Source of the DNA: Streptomyces sp. NBC_00249
GTDB taxonomy: Bacteria > Actinomycetota > Actinomycetes > Streptomycetales > Streptomycetaceae
Assembly (NCBI RefSeq): GCF_026342355.1
Contig: NZ_JAPEMV010000005.1
Span: 310,001-374,000, forward strand
Direction of reading: 5' to 3'
Length of the DNA: 64,000 bases
Below the pieces are notes generated by a model. It made no database searches, was not told the origin of the DNA, and was given only the letters and a program-made list of their open reading frames with translations. How positions within the stretch are numbered: the first letter of the stretch is position 1; each line of letters starts with the position of its first letter. Made by a program: the position numbers and the translations under genes. Positions 1-8,733 of the stretch are shown here, piece by piece.

Positions 1-476
1 ACCTCAAGCAGGCGCAGACCCCCGCCGTGTCCCGGCACGTCACCGACCGGGCGGTGCGCGAGTACTTCCAGCACGAGGGGCACCGCACGGTGATCTCCCA
101 GCGGGCCCTGCAGGCGCACGCCGACCCGTGGCTGGGCTGGACCGAGCTGGACGGCGCCGGGCAGCTGGTGGCGGAGGTCTCCCCGTACGCGGTGGACCTG
201 GACTGGTCCGACCTGGACGACCCTGAGGAGATCGCGGCGGTGGTCGCGGACCTGGGCCGGGCCACGGCCACCATGCACGCGGCGGCCGACGCGGCGGAGA
301 GCGGCCAGTCCCTGGTGCCGTTCTCCACCGAACGCGCCATCGACGCGGCCATCGCCGCCGACGAGGAGGGCTTCCCCAGCCTGCTGGTGGACTTCGCGCA
401 CGCCTACGGGGCGCGGGCCCGGGCCGACCACCAGATCTTCGTGGACCTCTTCCGCAACGGCCGGATCACGCCGTAG
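1..476 (+). CDS. DUF2252 family protein, C-terminal part (truncated by window edge)
   Basis: The open frame runs in from the left edge; complete codons start at base 3 and it ends with TAG at 474-476. The translated residues (LKQAQTPAV, then a Trp-rich stretch and a C-terminal LFRNGRITP) resemble the C-terminal part of DUF2252 proteins, a kinase-fold-like family of unknown function common in actinobacteria. The GTG at 27 is in frame, but the reading frame stays open upstream of it, so it is not the start. About two thirds of a typical family member is missing. A function cannot be given. Confidence 0.7.
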   Translation, partial: LKQAQTPAVSRHVTDRAVREYFQHEGHRTVISQRALQAHADPWLGWTELDGAGQLVAEVSPYAVDLDWSDLDDPEEIAAVVADLGRATATMHAAADAAESGQSLVPFSTERAIDAAIAADEEGFPSLLVDFAHAYGARARADHQIFVDLFRNGRITP

Positions 477-538
477 GTCCCGGGGAGTACCAGACCCTGG
501 GCCCTGGTTTCACAGGGAGGCATGGCAGACTCGCGGCG

Positions 539-1228
539 ATGGACATATCAGGGGCAGGGCTGAGGGGGCTGCGGGCCGCGCTGTTCAGCGCGCTCGTCGT
601 GCTGCTCTCGGCCGGCACCCACGTGCTGATGTCCCAGGTGCCGCTGCCGCCCGCGCTGATCGGCGGGGCCTTCGCCACGGTCTTCGCGCTCTCCTTCGCG
701 CTGGCCGGCCGGGAGCGGGGCTTCGGCCCGATCGCCGCGCTGCTCGTTCCGCTGGAGCTCGCCGCCGACACCGTCTTCACCGCCGGGCAGCACGTCTGTT
801 ACGGCCCCGCGGGCGGCCCGGTCTCCGGGCCGCTGCGCGCGATGGGGCTGGACGAGCTGTGCGGCGGGACCCCGGTGGGCGGTTCGCTGCCCGGGGTGGC
901 CGGGCCCGCCGGTGATCCGGCGGCGCTGCTGGCCGCGCCGGGGCCGTGGACGCCCTGGCTGCTGCTCGGCGGGCACGTCACGGTCGGACTGCTGGCCGCC
1001 GCCTGGCTGCGCCACGGCGAGCGGGCGCTGGCCCGGCTGCTGCGCGCGGCGGCCGTCTGCGCGTTCCGGCCGCTGCTGCTGGCGGTGGCCTCGGTGGCGG
1101 TGCCCGCCGGCCGGGCCGGGCGGGCGCTGCGTCCGCTCCTGGCGCGCGCGGGGGCCCGTACCCGCTTCCCGGCACATTCCGTGGGACGGCGGGGACCTCC
1201 CGTACGCACGGCGCTCGCGAGCGCCTGA
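539..1228 (+). CDS. Hypothetical integral membrane protein
   Basis: This is a 229-residue protein with hydrophobic segments near residues 12-30, 38-56, 60-80, 140-160 and 168-190, and a basic C-terminal tail. There is no recognisable catalytic motif. A loop near residues 88-115 holds two cysteines (VCYGP and ELCGG) that could form an extracytoplasmic disulfide. The next gene downstream encodes a membrane-anchored thioredoxin-fold protein, which could matter for that cysteine pair, but this is only inference. The start has no good ribosome binding site. A good one at 515-520 precedes an out-of-frame ATG at 522 that opens a 13-codon frame. I do not recognise the family. Confidence 0.6.
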   Translation: MDISGAGLRGLRAALFSALVVLLSAGTHVLMSQVPLPPALIGGAFATVFALSFALAGRERGFGPIAALLVPLELAADTVFTAGQHVCYGPAGGPVSGPLRAMGLDELCGGTPVGGSLPGVAGPAGDPAALLAAPGPWTPWLLLGGHVTVGLLAAAWLRHGERALARLLRAAAVCAFRPLLLAVASVAVPAGRAGRALRPLLARAGARTRFPAHSVGRRGPPVRTALASA

Positions 1229-1281
1229 GACGCGTACGGCAGTCACCCCTCTTCCCTCTTTCACCTCCCACGGAGATCACC

Positions 1282-2076
1282 ATGAGTTCACGCAACAGCC
1301 AGGCCAACAAGCAGGCGGCCCGCGAGAAGCTGCGCGCCGAGCGCGAGAAGCAGGCCAAGAAGGACCGGGCCCGCCGGCAGCTGGTCGTGGCCGGCGCGGT
1401 CGTCGGTGTGCTGGCCCTGGCGGGCGGCGTCGGTTACGCCGTCGTCCAGGCCAACCAGCCCGGCTACTGGGAGAAGGCCGAGGAGGCCGCCCTGGTGAAG
1501 CCGAAGAACACCGAGGGCGAGAACGGCACCACGGTCGTCATCGGCAAGGCCGACGCGAAGAAGACCCTCGAGCTGTACGAGGACTCGCGCTGCCCGGCGT
1601 GCGCCCAGTTCGAGCAGGCGGTGGGCGAGCAGGTCAAGAAGGACGTGGACGCGGGCAAGTACAAGCTCCGCTACTTCGGTGCCACCTTCATCGACAACAT
1701 GGCCAAGGGCGAGGGCTCGAAGAACGCGCTGAGCGCGCTGGGCGCGGCGCTGAACGTGAGCCCGCAGGCCTTCCTCGACTTCAAGGGCGCGCTGTACTCG
1801 AAGGAGCTGCACCCGGAGGAGACCGTCGACTCCTTCGCCAAGGACGACTACCTGCTCAAGGTCGCGGCCACGGTGCCGGCGCTCAAGGACAACGCCGAGT
1901 TCAAGAAGGCCGTCGAGGACGGTACGTACGACCGGTGGGCGATGGAGATGTCGAAGGCCTTCAACGCGTCGGACGTGAAGGGCACTCCCACGCTGAAGAT
2001 GGACGGCAAGAAGATAGAGACCCCGCAGACGGCGGACGCGTTCACGGCGGCGGTGGACAAGGCCGTCGCCGGCTGA
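1282..2076 (+). CDS. Membrane-anchored DsbA-like thioredoxin-fold protein
   Basis: The protein is 264 aa. Residues 1-33 are a highly charged cytoplasmic segment rich in Lys, Arg and Glu. Residues 34-55 form one transmembrane helix. The rest is an extracytoplasmic thioredoxin-like domain with the redox motif CPAC at 104-107 and a cis-proline loop (GTPTLKMDG) near residues 234-242. This layout is that of the actinobacterial Thioredoxin_4 / DsbA family, which oxidises or isomerises disulfides in exported proteins. The ATG at 1282 was chosen because GGAG lies just upstream and the charged helix then begins cleanly. A longer in-frame opening back to 946 overlaps the previous gene and is a shadow. 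A strong terminator follows. Confidence 0.85.
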   Translation: MSSRNSQANKQAAREKLRAEREKQAKKDRARRQLVVAGAVVGVLALAGGVGYAVVQANQPGYWEKAEEAALVKPKNTEGENGTTVVIGKADAKKTLELYEDSRCPACAQFEQAVGEQVKKDVDAGKYKLRYFGATFIDNMAKGEGSKNALSALGAALNVSPQAFLDFKGALYSKELHPEETVDSFAKDDYLLKVAATVPALKDNAEFKKAVEDGTYDRWAMEMSKAFNASDVKGTPTLKMDGKKIETPQTADAFTAAVDKAVAG

Positions 2077-2095
2077 CACTCCCCCTGACGGACCG

Positions 2096-2130
2096 ACGGG
2101 CGGGCGAACTCTCAGAGTTCGCCCGTCCGT
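2096..2130 (+). terminator. Hairpin terminator after the DsbA-like gene
   Basis: Arms 2096-2110 and 2116-2130 pair over 15 bp with one G-T wobble, and TTGTCTTTT follows. It lies 20 bp after the stop codon. Confidence 0.75.
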
Positions 2131-2181
2131 TGTCTTTTCGAGACTGTCTCAAACCCGTACCCCTCAGTAATATGACCATCC

Positions 2182-3864
2182 GTGACCAGTCATCTCATCC
2201 CTTCTGCCGAAGCCGCCGGCTCCGCCGCGCGCCCGGCACGCCCGCGCCGCCGTACGGTCGTCCTGGCCGCCGCCGCCACGGCCGCGCTCGCGCCGATCTC
2301 CGCCCTGGGCTCCTCGGCCGCCCACGCGGCGGAGGCGGCCCCCGCCTTCCTGCACGGCGTCGCCTCGGGCGACCCGCTGCCCGACGGGGTCCTGCTGTGG
2401 ACCCGTGTCACCCCGGCTCCCGAGGCCGTACCGGGCTCAGGCCTCGGCCAGGCCACCGCCGTCGGCTGGGAGGTGGCCGAGGACAAGGCCTTCTCCCGTG
2501 TCGTGGCGAGCGGTTCGGTCACCTCCTCGACCGCCTCCGACCACACGGTCAAGGCGGACGTGCGCGGCCTGCGCCCGCAGACCCCGTACTGGTACCGGTT
2601 CACCGCCGGCTCCGCAGTCTCCCCCGTCGGGCGCACCCTGACCGCCCCGGCCACCGAGGCGGCCACGCCCGGGATCCGCTTCGGTGTGGTCTCCTGCGCC
2701 AACTGGGAGTCGGGGTACTTCTCGGCGTACCGGCACCTGGCCGCCCGTAGCGACCTGCACGCGGTCCTGCACCTGGGCGACTACATATACGAGTACCAGA
2801 GCGGGGGTTACCCGGAGGCGAAGTACGTCGTGCGCCAGCACGAGCCGAAGCACGAGATCGTCTCGCTGGCCGACTACCGCACCCGGCACGGCAAGTACAA
2901 GACGGACGCCGACCTCCAGTCCCTGCACGCGGCCCACCCGATCGTCGCGATCTGGGACGACCACGAGTTCGCGAACGACGCCTGGTCGGGCGGCGCCGAG
3001 AACCACACCCCGGACGCCGAGGGCGCGTGGGCGGCCCGCGCGGCCGCCGCCAAGCAGGCGTACTTCGAGTGGATGCCCGTCCGCACCTCGATCGCCGGCA
3101 CCGTCTACCGCCGCCTGCGCTTCGGCACCCTCGCCGATCTGCACCTGCTGGACCTGCGGTCCTTCCGCTCGCAGCAGTCCAAGGTCGGCAACGGCGGGGT
3201 GGACGACCCGGAGCGCACCATCACCGGGCGCGCCCAGCTGGACTGGCTCAAGGCCGGGCTGGCGGGCTCGGACGCGACCTGGAAGCTGGTCGGCACCTCG
3301 GTGATGATCTCGCCGGTGGCCTTCGCCTCGCTGCCCGCGCACCTGCTGAAGCCGCTCGCCAAGCTGCTCGGCCTGCCCGAGGGCGGAATAGCGATCAATG
3401 TGGACCAGTGGGACGGGTACACGGACGATCGCAAGGAGCTCCTGGGCCACTTGAAGGACCGCAACGTCAAGAACACCGTGTTCCTGACCGGCGACATCCA
3501 CATGGCGTGGGCGAACGAGGTCCCGGTGAACATGGCGACGTACCCGGGTTCGGGGACGGCGGCGACCGAGTTCGTGGTCACGTCGGTGACCTCCGACAAC
3601 CTCGACGACATGCTGCACGTGCTGCCGGACACCGTCTCGCTGGTCGCGGAATCGGCCATCAAGGCGGCGAACTGGCACGTCAAGTGGCTGGACATGGACG
3701 CGCACGGCTACGGCGTGCTCGACGTGACGGCCGAGCGCTCGCAGATGGACTACTACGTCGTCTCGGACAAGCGGCGGCAGGACGCGACCGCCTCCTGGTC
3801 GCGCTCCTACCGCACTCTGACCGGCACGCAGAAGGTGGAACGGGCCGACCGTCCGGTTTACTGA
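2182..3864 (+). CDS. phoD: PhoD-type alkaline phosphatase/phosphodiesterase, Tat-exported
   Basis: The protein is 560 aa from a GTG start. The N-terminus carries a twin-arginine signal (RRRTVVL at about residues 22-28, a hydrophobic core, then AHAAEA), so it is exported folded through Tat. A short PhoD N-terminal beta domain follows, then the metallophosphatase core. Metal and phosphate ligands are visible as HLGDYIYEY (about 195-203), IWDDHEFAND (about 257-266) and FLTGDIHMAW (about 434-443). PhoD enzymes cleave phosphomonoesters and diesters outside the cell, including teichoic acid and phospholipid head groups, using Ca and Fe. No clear PHO box was seen upstream. The start has no strong ribosome binding site and a TAATAT box lies about 10 bp before it, so a very short leader is possible. 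Confidence 0.9.
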   Translation: MTSHLIPSAEAAGSAARPARPRRRTVVLAAAATAALAPISALGSSAAHAAEAAPAFLHGVASGDPLPDGVLLWTRVTPAPEAVPGSGLGQATAVGWEVAEDKAFSRVVASGSVTSSTASDHTVKADVRGLRPQTPYWYRFTAGSAVSPVGRTLTAPATEAATPGIRFGVVSCANWESGYFSAYRHLAARSDLHAVLHLGDYIYEYQSGGYPEAKYVVRQHEPKHEIVSLADYRTRHGKYKTDADLQSLHAAHPIVAIWDDHEFANDAWSGGAENHTPDAEGAWAARAAAAKQAYFEWMPVRTSIAGTVYRRLRFGTLADLHLLDLRSFRSQQSKVGNGGVDDPERTITGRAQLDWLKAGLAGSDATWKLVGTSVMISPVAFASLPAHLLKPLAKLLGLPEGGIAINVDQWDGYTDDRKELLGHLKDRNVKNTVFLTGDIHMAWANEVPVNMATYPGSGTAATEFVVTSVTSDNLDDMLHVLPDTVSLVAESAIKAANWHVKWLDMDAHGYGVLDVTAERSQMDYYVVSDKRRQDATASWSRSYRTLTGTQKVERADRPVY

Positions 3865-3888
3865 CAGTCCGTCAAATTTCCTGCGTGA

Positions 3889-3918
3889 AGGGGCCCCTGG
3901 TGCAGACCAGGGGCCCCT
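3889..3918 (+). terminator. Hairpin terminator after phoD
   Basis: A perfect 13-bp stem (3889-3901 with 3906-3918) and a 4-nt loop lie 24 bp after the phoD stop. There is no long T tract, so strength is uncertain. Confidence 0.65.
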
Positions 3919-3956
3919 CCTGCATCATCGGCAACAAATCTTTAACCTACGAGTAC

Positions 3957-4014
3957 TTGCCAATTGAATGACATGCACACGTAAGATTCCGGCCAGCGTG
4001 AGGAAATACCTCAC
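3957..4014 (+). promoter_or_regulatory. Candidate promoter and small palindrome ahead of the M43 protease
   Basis: A TTGCCA box (3957-3962) is followed 19 bp later by TAAGAT (3982-3987). Just downstream, GTGAGG and CCTCAC (3998-4014) form a 6-bp inverted repeat around AAATA. The spacing is slightly long for a consensus promoter, so this is tentative. Confidence 0.3.
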
Positions 4015-4042
4015 CCCCCACCACGCTTCGCGAGGAGTCAAC

Positions 4043-5041
4043 GTGCGCGCTGTTGCCCGCATATCCCCCCTTCTCCGCCGCCGCCTCATGGGCACGGCAG
4101 TCCTGGCGTCCACCCTGGCCTTCGCCCCCCTCACGGCGCCCGCCGGCGCCGCCGCCGCCTCCGCCAAGACCGGCGCCGAGGTCTGTGCCGAGGAGTCCTC
4201 CGGCGCGGCCAACGCCCGCGTCGCCCGCCCCAAGGACCAGCACGCGGCCGAGCCCAACGAGGTCAGCGAGGCCCAGGTCAAGGCCATGGACGCCGACCTG
4301 AAGAAGAAGCTCGGCGAGCTCCAGCTGTCCCCGCAGCGGACCGAGGGCGTCGCCGGCGCCGCCGCCGCGACCTCCATCCCGGTCTACGTGCACGTCATCC
4401 ACTCCGGGACCACCGGCAAGCTGACGGCCACCCAGATCAACAGCCAGATCTCGGTCCTCAACGCCGCCTACGCGGGCCAGGGCACCGGCAACGTCGACTC
4501 CGGCTTCCAGTTCTCCCTGGCCGGTACCGACTACACCGACAATTCGGCCTGGTACAACGTCTCCGACGGCACCCAGGCCGAGAAGGACATGAAGAACACC
4601 CTGCGCAAGGGTGACAAGAACGCGCTGAACATCTACACCGCCAACCTCGGCGGCGGCCTGCTCGGCTGGGCGACCTTCCCCAGCTCCTACGCCTCGCAGC
4701 CCAAGATGGACGGCGTCGTCCTGCTCAACTCCTCGCTGCCCGGCGGCTCCGCCGCCAACTACAACGAGGGCGACACCGCCACCCACGAGGTCGGCCACTG
4801 GCTCGGCCTCTACCACACCTTCCAGGGCGGCTGCACGGGCAGCGGTGACTCCGTCGCCGACACCCCGGCCGAGAAGAGCGCGGCCTTCGAGTGCCCCACG
4901 GGCCGTGACTCCTGCGCCAGCAAGGCGGGCGTCGACCCGATCCACAACTTCATGGACTACACGTACGACTCCTGCATGTACCAGTTCACCGCCGGCCAGG
5001 TGTCGCGGATGAAGAGCATGTGGACGGCGTACCGCGCCTGA
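4043..5041 (+). CDS. Secreted M43 (pappalysin-like) zinc metalloprotease
   Basis: The protein is 332 aa from the GTG at 4043, chosen because GAGGAG sits 6 bp upstream; an in-frame ATG at 3968 lacks one. A basic N-terminus (LLRRRLMG) and Ala-rich hydrophobic stretch form a Sec signal peptide ending near residues 35-40. The catalytic zinc motif is HEVGHWLGLYH, the long HExxHxxGxxH consensus of the M43/metzincin group. NFMDYT provides the Met-turn and is followed by the usual C-terminal Cys-rich part (YDSCMYQFT). Several cysteines suggest disulfides outside the cell. The Ala/Lys-rich region between signal and catalytic domain may be a propeptide. The substrate is unknown. Confidence 0.88.
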   Translation: MRAVARISPLLRRRLMGTAVLASTLAFAPLTAPAGAAAASAKTGAEVCAEESSGAANARVARPKDQHAAEPNEVSEAQVKAMDADLKKKLGELQLSPQRTEGVAGAAAATSIPVYVHVIHSGTTGKLTATQINSQISVLNAAYAGQGTGNVDSGFQFSLAGTDYTDNSAWYNVSDGTQAEKDMKNTLRKGDKNALNIYTANLGGGLLGWATFPSSYASQPKMDGVVLLNSSLPGGSAANYNEGDTATHEVGHWLGLYHTFQGGCTGSGDSVADTPAEKSAAFECPTGRDSCASKAGVDPIHNFMDYTYDSCMYQFTAGQVSRMKSMWTAYRA

Positions 5042-5125
5042 TCCCGCACCACGCACCAGGGGCACGGCCCGGCGCTCTCCCGCCGGACCGTGCCCCTGCT
5101 GTTCTCCGCTGCTCTTCTCCCCGCC

Positions 5126-5695
5126 CTACAGGCTGTCGAGGAAGCCGAGCGCGGCCCGCCAGGTCTCCTCGGCGGCCTCCGCGTCGTAGTCGTCCAGGTC
5201 CGGGTCCGTGAAGATGTGCCCGGCGCCCGGGTAGCGGTGGACCTCCACGTCCGCCCCGGCCCGCCGCATCCGCAGGTACCAGGCGTTCAGCCAGTCGCCC
5301 GGCTCGAAGGGGTCCGGGTCCGCGATGTGCAGCTGCACCGGCAGCTCGTCGGCCGAGGCGTCCTCCTGGAGGTCCGCCGTACCGTGCAGGAGCAGCAGCC
5401 CGCGCGCCTTGTCGTCGGCCAGCGCCAGGTGCTGGGCGACGGAGCCGCCGAAGGAGAAGCCCGCGTAGACCAGGCCCTGGTCGGAGTGGGGCGCGGAGGC
5501 CAGGACGGCCCGCTTGAGCAGCTCGTCGCGGCCGGTCTCCTCCTGGAAGGCCATCCCCTCCTCGACCGTCGCGAACGTACGGCCCTCGAAGAGGTCGGGC
5601 ACCTGCACCTGGTGCCCGGCCGCGCGCAGCCGGTCGGCCGCCGCGTGCACCGCGGGCCGCAGCCCGTACGTGGAGTGGAAGAGCATGATGTTCAT
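5126..5695 (-). CDS. Dienelactone hydrolase family protein
   Basis: The protein is 189 aa with an alpha/beta-hydrolase fold. The nucleophile elbow reads GFSFGG (about residues 83-88) and the C-terminal His lies in GAGHIFTDPD. Classical dienelactone hydrolases have Cys in the elbow; here it is Ser, so ordinary esterase chemistry is more likely. The start ATG at 5695 fits the family N-terminus (MNIMLFHSTYG). The open frame continues upstream, but that part lies opposite the divergent MscS gene and is a shadow. The natural substrate is unknown. Confidence 0.82.
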   Translation of the reverse strand: MNIMLFHSTYGLRPAVHAAADRLRAAGHQVQVPDLFEGRTFATVEEGMAFQEETGRDELLKRAVLASAPHSDQGLVYAGFSFGGSVAQHLALADDKARGLLLLHGTADLQEDASADELPVQLHIADPDPFEPGDWLNAWYLRMRRAGADVEVHRYPGAGHIFTDPDLDDYDAEAAEETWRAALGFLDSL

Positions 5696-5759
5696 CCCTC
5701 CATCGTGCCATTCGCCGAACAGAGGGATACGAGGGCTCCGCGCGGTTACGTTCTCCCGT

Positions 5760-6803
5760 ATGGAGATGGAGAACGTCGTACGTCCCGTGGTGTTCGTCGT
5801 CGCCACACTGGTCATCACCCTGCTCGCCGGGTGGCTGCTCGACCTGCTGCTGCGCAAGGCGGACGCCCGGCACCGCGAAACCCCCCTGTGGGGCCGGCTG
5901 CGCCGCTGCGTACCGCCCTTCCGGCTGGTGCTGGCCACGGCCCTGCTGCAGAGCTCGCACCGGCAGGCCCGGATCCTGCCCGGCCACTCCGCCGGGGTGG
6001 GCCACGTCCTGACCCTGGTGATGATCGCCTCGACGTCCTGGCTGCTGGTGCGCATCGCCACGGCCATAGTGGACTCGGCGTACGCCCGCTATGCCGCCGC
6101 CTCCCCGGACGAGCCCCGGGTCCGCCGGGTCCGCACCCAGGTCGCCCTGATCCAGCGGGTGCTCACCGCCGTGGCGGTGGTGGTGGCCGTCGCCGCGATG
6201 CTGCTGACCTTCCCCGCCATGAGGGTGGCCGGGGCCTCGATGCTGGCCTCGGCGGGGGTTCTGGGCATCGTGGCCGGCATCGCCGCGCAGTCCTCCCTCG
6301 GGAACCTCTTCGCCGGACTCCAGATCGCCTTCGGCGACACCGTCCGCATCGGGGACACCGTGGTCGTCGACAAGGAGTGGGGCACCGTCGAGGAGATCAC
6401 CCTGACCTTCCTCGTGGTCCGCACCTGGGACGAACGCCGCATCACGATGCCCGTGTCGTACTTCACCAGCAAGCCCTACGAGAACTGGTCGCGCGGCGGG
6501 GCCGAGATGACCGGCACCGTCTTCTGGCACCTGGACCACTCGGCGCCCGTCGCCCTCATGCGGGACAAGCTCGACGAGCTGCTCAAGGACATCCCCGAAT
6601 GGGACGGCCGCAGCGGCTCCCTGGCCGTCACCGACACCACCCCCAACACCATCGTGGTCCGGGCCGTGGTCACCGCGAAGAACGCCGACGAGGTGTTCAC
6701 CCTGCGCTGCGCGGTGCGCGAGCAGCTGATCGTCTGGCTGTCCGCGCAACACCCGTACGCCTTCCCCCGCGTCACCACCTCGGAGACCGACCCCCGTCCG
6801 TGA
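5760..6803 (+). CDS. MscS-family mechanosensitive ion channel protein
   Basis: The protein is 347 aa. Helices are predicted near residues 8-28, 75-100, 125-148 and 150-175. The signature pore helix and start of the beta domain are clear: a Gly/Ala-rich helix (GVLGIVAGIAAQSSLGN) followed by FGDTVRIGDTVVV, as in MscS. The cytoplasmic beta and alpha/beta parts follow. Such channels open under membrane tension and release solutes on osmotic downshock. The gene is divergent from the DLH gene with about 64 bp between the starts. A second in-frame ATG lies two codons in. Neither has a good ribosome binding site, so translation may be leaderless. Confidence 0.88.
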   Translation: MEMENVVRPVVFVVATLVITLLAGWLLDLLLRKADARHRETPLWGRLRRCVPPFRLVLATALLQSSHRQARILPGHSAGVGHVLTLVMIASTSWLLVRIATAIVDSAYARYAAASPDEPRVRRVRTQVALIQRVLTAVAVVVAVAAMLLTFPAMRVAGASMLASAGVLGIVAGIAAQSSLGNLFAGLQIAFGDTVRIGDTVVVDKEWGTVEEITLTFLVVRTWDERRITMPVSYFTSKPYENWSRGGAEMTGTVFWHLDHSAPVALMRDKLDELLKDIPEWDGRSGSLAVTDTTPNTIVVRAVVTAKNADEVFTLRCAVREQLIVWLSAQHPYAFPRVTTSETDPRP

Positions 6804-6836
6804 GCGCACGCGGGCGGTACGGGGCCACGTACGTGG

Positions 6837-8429
6837 CTACGGGCTGCGCAGGCTGCGGACGTCCAGGTGGCGCAGGACCCGGTCCACGATCTCCGGGTCG
6901 GCCCCCGGCTCGCTGCGCGCCGCCAGCACCTCGTGCCGGGCCGCCGACATCATCTCCCGCTGGATCCGCTGGACGTCGCGGATCCGCTCCACCCGCTGGG
7001 CGTACGCCTCGCGCCGTTCCTCGTCCACCATCTCGGGGCTGATGCGGGCCCCCACGTCGTACGCCCGCCGGTAGAGGGTCTCCACCAGGTCCTCGGGGAG
7101 GTCCTCGACCTGCTCGATCTCCTTGAGGCGTCGCTTGGCGGCCTTCGCGGCCCGCACCGCCAGCTGCCGTTCGGTCTCGCGCCCGGCGTCGGCGTCCGCC
7201 TCCACCCCCAGCCGCCGCACCAGCCACGGCAGTGTCAGGCCCTGGCACACCAGGGTCGCCATGATCACGGCGAAGGCGATGAAGATGATCTCGTCCCGCG
7301 CGGGGAAGGGCTCACCGGCGTCCGTCCGCAGCGGGACGGCCAGCGCCAGCGCCACCGAGGCCACCCCGCGCATCCCGGCCCACCACATCACCACGCTCTC
7401 CCGCCAGCTCAGCGGGATCTCCTCGTCGTAGTCGCGCCGCCGGTGCAGCCGCTGCGCCAGCCAGCCCGCCGGCAGCAGCCACACCAGCCGTACGACGACC
7501 ACCACCGCGACCACCACCGCCGCCCAGCCCGCCATCTCCCAGGCCCGCCCCTCGGCCACGCCGAAGACGTTGTGCAGTTCGAGCCCGATCAGCCCGAAGG
7601 CCACACCGGTGACCAGGGTGTCGACGACCTCCCAGAACGTGTGCCCGGCGAGGCGGCCCAGCACGTCGTCGGCGTCGGTGGCGTACTCGGCGAGGAACAG
7701 GGCCGTCGTCAGCACGGCCAGCACCCCCGACCCGAGCAGCTCCTCCGCGAGCACGTACGCCACGAACGGCACCAGCAGCGTCAGCCCGATCTGGAGGGTG
7801 GCGTCGCCGAGCCGCCCCATCAGCCGGCTCGCGGCCCAGCCGAGCGCGAGCCCGACGGCCACCGCGACCACGGCGGACAGCACGAACTCCCCGAGCGCGT
7901 CCGGCCAGGAGAAGCTGCCGCTCACGGCGGCGGCGACGGCCACGTGGTAGAGCACGATGGCGGTGACGTCGTTGAACAGCCCCTCGCCCTCCAGGATGGA
8001 CACCATCCGGCGCGGCAGCCCCAGCTGTCCGGCGACGGCCGTGGCGGCCACGGGGTCGGGCGGGGCGACGAGCGCGCCGAGCGCGACGGCCGCGGCCACG
8101 GGCAGCCCGGGGACGACGGCGTGCGCGACGGCGGCGACGGCGGCGGTCGTCACGAACACCAGGGCCACCGCGAGCAGCAGGATCGGCCGGACATTGGCGG
8201 CGAACTGCCGCCAGGAGGTCCGCTGTACGGAGGCGTAGAGCAGCGGGGGCAGCACCAGCGGCAGGATGTACTCGGGCGGCACGTCGACGTTCGGCACGGC
8301 CGGCACCAGCGCCAGCGCCACACCGCCGATGGTCATCAGCACGGGCGCCGGCAGCCCGAGCCGGTCCCCGAGCGGAACGGTCACCACGGCCCCGAGCAAC
8401 AGCACGAACAGCAGAGCAAGCTGATCCAC
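6837..8429 (-). CDS. CPA1-type Na+/H+ antiporter
   Basis: The protein is 530 aa with about 12 membrane helices in the first 400 residues and a charged, partly coiled cytoplasmic tail (about 415-530). Motifs typical of NhaP/CPA1 exchangers are present: the ion-binding segment GEGLFNDVTAIVLY and a conserved MRGVASVALALAVP stretch. It exchanges cytoplasmic sodium or potassium for protons. The GTG at 8429 was chosen because a GGTGGGGGA purine-rich site precedes it and the first helix starts at once. An upstream ATG at 8501 would add 24 polar residues and run into the intergenic repeat. Confidence 0.88.
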   Translation of the reverse strand: MDQLALLFVLLLGAVVTVPLGDRLGLPAPVLMTIGGVALALVPAVPNVDVPPEYILPLVLPPLLYASVQRTSWRQFAANVRPILLLAVALVFVTTAAVAAVAHAVVPGLPVAAAVALGALVAPPDPVAATAVAGQLGLPRRMVSILEGEGLFNDVTAIVLYHVAVAAAVSGSFSWPDALGEFVLSAVVAVAVGLALGWAASRLMGRLGDATLQIGLTLLVPFVAYVLAEELLGSGVLAVLTTALFLAEYATDADDVLGRLAGHTFWEVVDTLVTGVAFGLIGLELHNVFGVAEGRAWEMAGWAAVVVAVVVVVRLVWLLPAGWLAQRLHRRRDYDEEIPLSWRESVVMWWAGMRGVASVALALAVPLRTDAGEPFPARDEIIFIAFAVIMATLVCQGLTLPWLVRRLGVEADADAGRETERQLAVRAAKAAKRRLKEIEQVEDLPEDLVETLYRRAYDVGARISPEMVDEERREAYAQRVERIRDVQRIQREMMSAARHEVLAARSEPGADPEIVDRVLRHLDVRSLRSP

Positions 8430-8484
8430 TCCCCCACCCTGCCAGCCCGCTGCGCCAGGCCGTCCCCTGACGCGCCCCTCGGCA

Positions 8485-8690
8485 CCGCCGACGCGGCTCA
8501 AGACCTGGGGCTCCGCCCCAGACCCCGCGCCTCAAACGCCGGCGGGGCTGGATCTACCCAGCCCCGCCGGCGTTTGAGGCGCGGGCGCGGAGCGCCGTGT
8601 AGTGAGCCGCGCCGGCGTTTGAGGCGGGAACGGTGGAAGGGCGGGCAGGGGACCAGCCCCGCGCAGCGGCACACACCCGCAGACGGCAGA
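8485..8690. repeat. GC-rich intergenic repeat, locus 1
   Basis: This gene-free stretch between the antiporter start and the rluD stop holds a perfect 26-bp inverted repeat (8525-8550 with 8559-8584) around an 8-nt loop. The core is GCCCCGCCGGCGTTTGAGGC, in both orientations. A third half-copy lies at about 8608-8627, followed by a GAACGGTGGAAGGGCGGG edge. The same core and edge recur near 15135-15326, 31905-32450 and 39790-40145. It could end rluD transcription. Confidence 0.8.
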
Positions 8691-8733
8691 CGGGCGCCAG
8701 CCACCGGGACCGGCGGCGCGTCAGAAGGCGCTA

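Noticed and set aside
912..2750. A 612-codon plus-strand open frame across four genes
   Set aside because: It overlaps well-supported genes in another frame, with Arg/Pro/Gly-biased composition typical of GC-rich shadow frames.
5126..6067. A 313-codon reading frame for the DLH protein
   Set aside because: The extra N-terminal part overlaps the divergent MscS gene and does not match the family; the ATG at 5695 fits.
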